A stretch of DNA of 5,962 nucleotides. Origin: Candidatus Parcubacteria bacterium (GTDB lineage Bacteria > Patescibacteriota > Minisyncoccia > Phycocordibacterales > CAIZLB01). The position numbers and the translations under genes were made by a program. This document shows, piece by piece, positions 5,087 through 5,962 of the stretch. The stretch covers positions 1-5,962 of the forward strand of contig JACMMR010000014.1 of assembly GCA_014378965.1 (NCBI GenBank). The letters run 5' to 3'. The notes beneath the pieces were generated by a model that saw only the letters and a list, made by a program, of their open reading frames with translations, did no database searches and had not been told where the DNA came from. Positions within the stretch are counted from its first letter, which is position 1. Every line of letters starts with the position of its first letter.

Positions 5087-5769
5087 ATGAGATTTATAAC
5101 ATATAAAAAATATAAAAATCATCATATTTTGACTCCTTGTAATTGGCATAGCGATTATTGCTTTTTTATTAAAAAAACCAATATCTGTACCAAAACGCGA
5201 TGAAGTTTCTTTTACGGAAGAGGCCAAGCTCTGTCCTGACGGATCGGATGTTTCGCGAACTGGTCCACAATGTCAATTTAGTACTTGTCCTACATACACA
5301 GTGGCAATCACCACTCGCCCATCTATGGCTCCACCTAAAAAAAATAGTTGGGATTACAAGGTACGGTCTTACTTGGACCAACGTGCCAGGTTATGCGTAA
5401 TCCACATGATCCTCAATTGTCTTAAATATAAGTGCAAAAAAAGTGGACGATAATCTAGGTATCAGGTTTAGTATAGTAAAAGATACAGATAACACTAGTT
5501 TTGTCATCGAAAATATTAATTTAAGTTATATTATAAATAATGGGGGTGTTTATAAGCCAAATCTTGAGTTAGTTCTTGCAGGAATATCCTATTAACAACC
5601 CATCGAAACCACATATCATATTCAAATAGACATACCCGAATGAAATAATAGGATTAACGGTGCTGCAATATCTGCAACAGTTTCTAGTGGGGGTTATTGG
5701 TCTATAGACTTTAAGCCTATGAACGGTTTAAAAATTAACACGCCAACAACAGGGACAACTTGTAACTAA
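5087..5769 (+). pseudogene. Decayed exported protein with Cys-rich DGS motif and C-terminal domain
   Basis: A once-continuous gene is broken over three frames. ATG 5087 gives MRFITYKKYKNHHILT, after which a frameshift near 5130 leads into LLVIGIAIIAFLLKK, a membrane anchor. The same frame continues PKRDEVSF and LCPDGSDVSRTGPQCQFSTC. The C-P-D-G-S-x-V-x-R-x-G-P-x-C-x-F-x-x-C-P pattern is a short Cys motif I know from exported proteins of candidate phyla bacteria. A second shift, perhaps at the eight-A run 5337-5344, leads to a frame that runs to TAA at 5767-5769. It has the look of a beta-rich exported domain (RFSIVKDTDNTSFVIENI, then ISATVSSGGYWSIDF) but carries TAA 5398, TGA 5407, TAA 5593 and TGA 5641. 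Several of these stops can be explained by single C-to-T changes. It should make no full-length product; a sequencing-error explanation is unlikely given the number of lesions. Confidence 0.7.
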
Positions 5770-5776
5770 TACTTTT

Positions 5777-5809
5777 AAAAAATTTACCAAATACTATCAA
5801 TTCGGTAAA
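5777..5809 (-). terminator. Terminator-like hairpin on the minus strand
   Basis: Read on the minus strand, a 10-bp stem (one G-U pair) between 5800-5809 and 5783-5792 encloses a 7-nt loop and is followed by six T (5782-5777). On the plus strand the same stem has an A-C mismatch and is followed by A, so it should work only leftward. No minus-strand gene is visible to its right inside the window. Confidence 0.5.
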
Positions 5810-5883
5810 AAAATAACTCGGGGACCACAGAGATCTTATGTATGTTTTTTGTATACTTCTAAATTAATTACATTCAAAAATTG

Positions 5884-5904
5884 TGCTATAATATTAAAAA
5901 TATG
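5884..5904 (+). promoter_or_regulatory. Extended -10 promoter just before the last gene
   Basis: TGCTATAAT at 5884-5892 is a perfect extended -10 (TGN-TATAAT). The expected transcription start (about 5899) leaves only about three bases before the ATG at 5902. No Shine-Dalgarno or clear -35 is seen. The mRNA should be leaderless or nearly so, as for pspC. Confidence 0.6.
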
Positions 5905-5962
5905 GAAGAATTAAAAAAAGGTGGTCTTATTAATCTACGATTAAGAGAGATGATGCCAAAAC
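5902..5962 (+). CDS. N-terminal start of an unidentified protein (3' end outside window)
   Basis: ATG at 5902 opens a frame of 20 codons to the window edge (MEELKKGGLINLRLREMMPK). The start is supported by the consensus extended -10 box ten bases upstream. The segment is charged, with no signal peptide or membrane segment, so it would be cytoplasmic, unlike its neighbours. Too little is present to assign a family. Confidence 0.55.
   Translation, partial: MEELKKGGLINLRLREMMPK

Noticed and set aside
5200..5400. 66-codon plus-strand frame as a real small gene
   Set aside because: Its first two thirds overlap the better frame encoding the Cys motif of the decayed gene; only its end belongs to that gene's later frame.
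5133..5769. Recoded gene using TGA as glycine (as in Gracilibacteria)
   Set aside because: TAA stops at 5398 and 5593 and frame changes would still break it, and the intact genes use ordinary glycine codons with no in-frame TGA.

Overview
The window looks like an accessory, AT-rich stretch from a candidate phyla radiation bacterium (Patescibacteria), most likely of the Parcubacteria group. Two proteins carry that group's signature. One is a secreted 168-residue coiled-coil protein ending in FSLFGW. The other is an ice-binding domain joined by a Thr/Pro/Gln-rich linker to a C-terminal peptidoglycan-binding domain of the NYFGPLT type that Parcubacteria attach to many exported proteins. Nearly every intact gene encodes an exported or membrane-anchored protein. 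The taxonomic call is from recognition of families, not from a search.

Layout, left to right. (1) 2-151, plus strand: the last 49 residues of a PAS domain that matches plant and bacterial LOV flavin photoreceptors residue for residue at three flavin-contact positions. (2) 290-886, minus strand: a DUF4230 membrane-anchored protein, convergent with the LOV gene. (3) 994-1248: an internally deleted insertion sequence that keeps both terminal inverted repeats and the last ~49 codons of a DDE transposase. (4) 1384-2313, plus: a surface protein with a signal peptide, two tandem repeats resembling a small Firmicutes cell-wall repeat, a long linker and a C-terminal membrane anchor. It has a good promoter just outside the insertion sequence and a Rho-independent terminator. 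(5) 2453-2674, plus: a PspC-domain membrane protein with an extended -10 so close to the ATG that the mRNA should be leaderless. (6) 2679-2829, minus: a relic of a cupin gene in which N-terminal and C-terminal pieces have been joined by a large internal deletion. (7) 3053-4333, plus: a DUF3494-type ice-binding protein with a peptidoglycan-binding C-terminus, preceded by a promoter flanked by two dyads and a 5' UTR hairpin, and followed by a 12-bp-stem terminator. (8) 4562-5068, plus: the secreted coiled-coil protein, whose -10 box lies inside a perfect 8+8 palindrome. (9) 5087-5769, plus: a decayed exported-protein gene with frameshifts and several stops. (10) 5902-5962, plus: the first 20 codons of another gene with an extended -10 that again implies a nearly leaderless mRNA.

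Biologically, the window reads as an envelope and environmental-response neighbourhood: a probable light sensor at the left edge, a PspC membrane-stress protein, a cell-wall-anchored ice-binding protein and two further exported proteins, each apparently with its own promoter rather than in one operon. Three relics (transposon, cupin, exported protein) show active gene turnover between these genes. I see no rRNA, no convincing tRNA, no CRISPR array and no origin.
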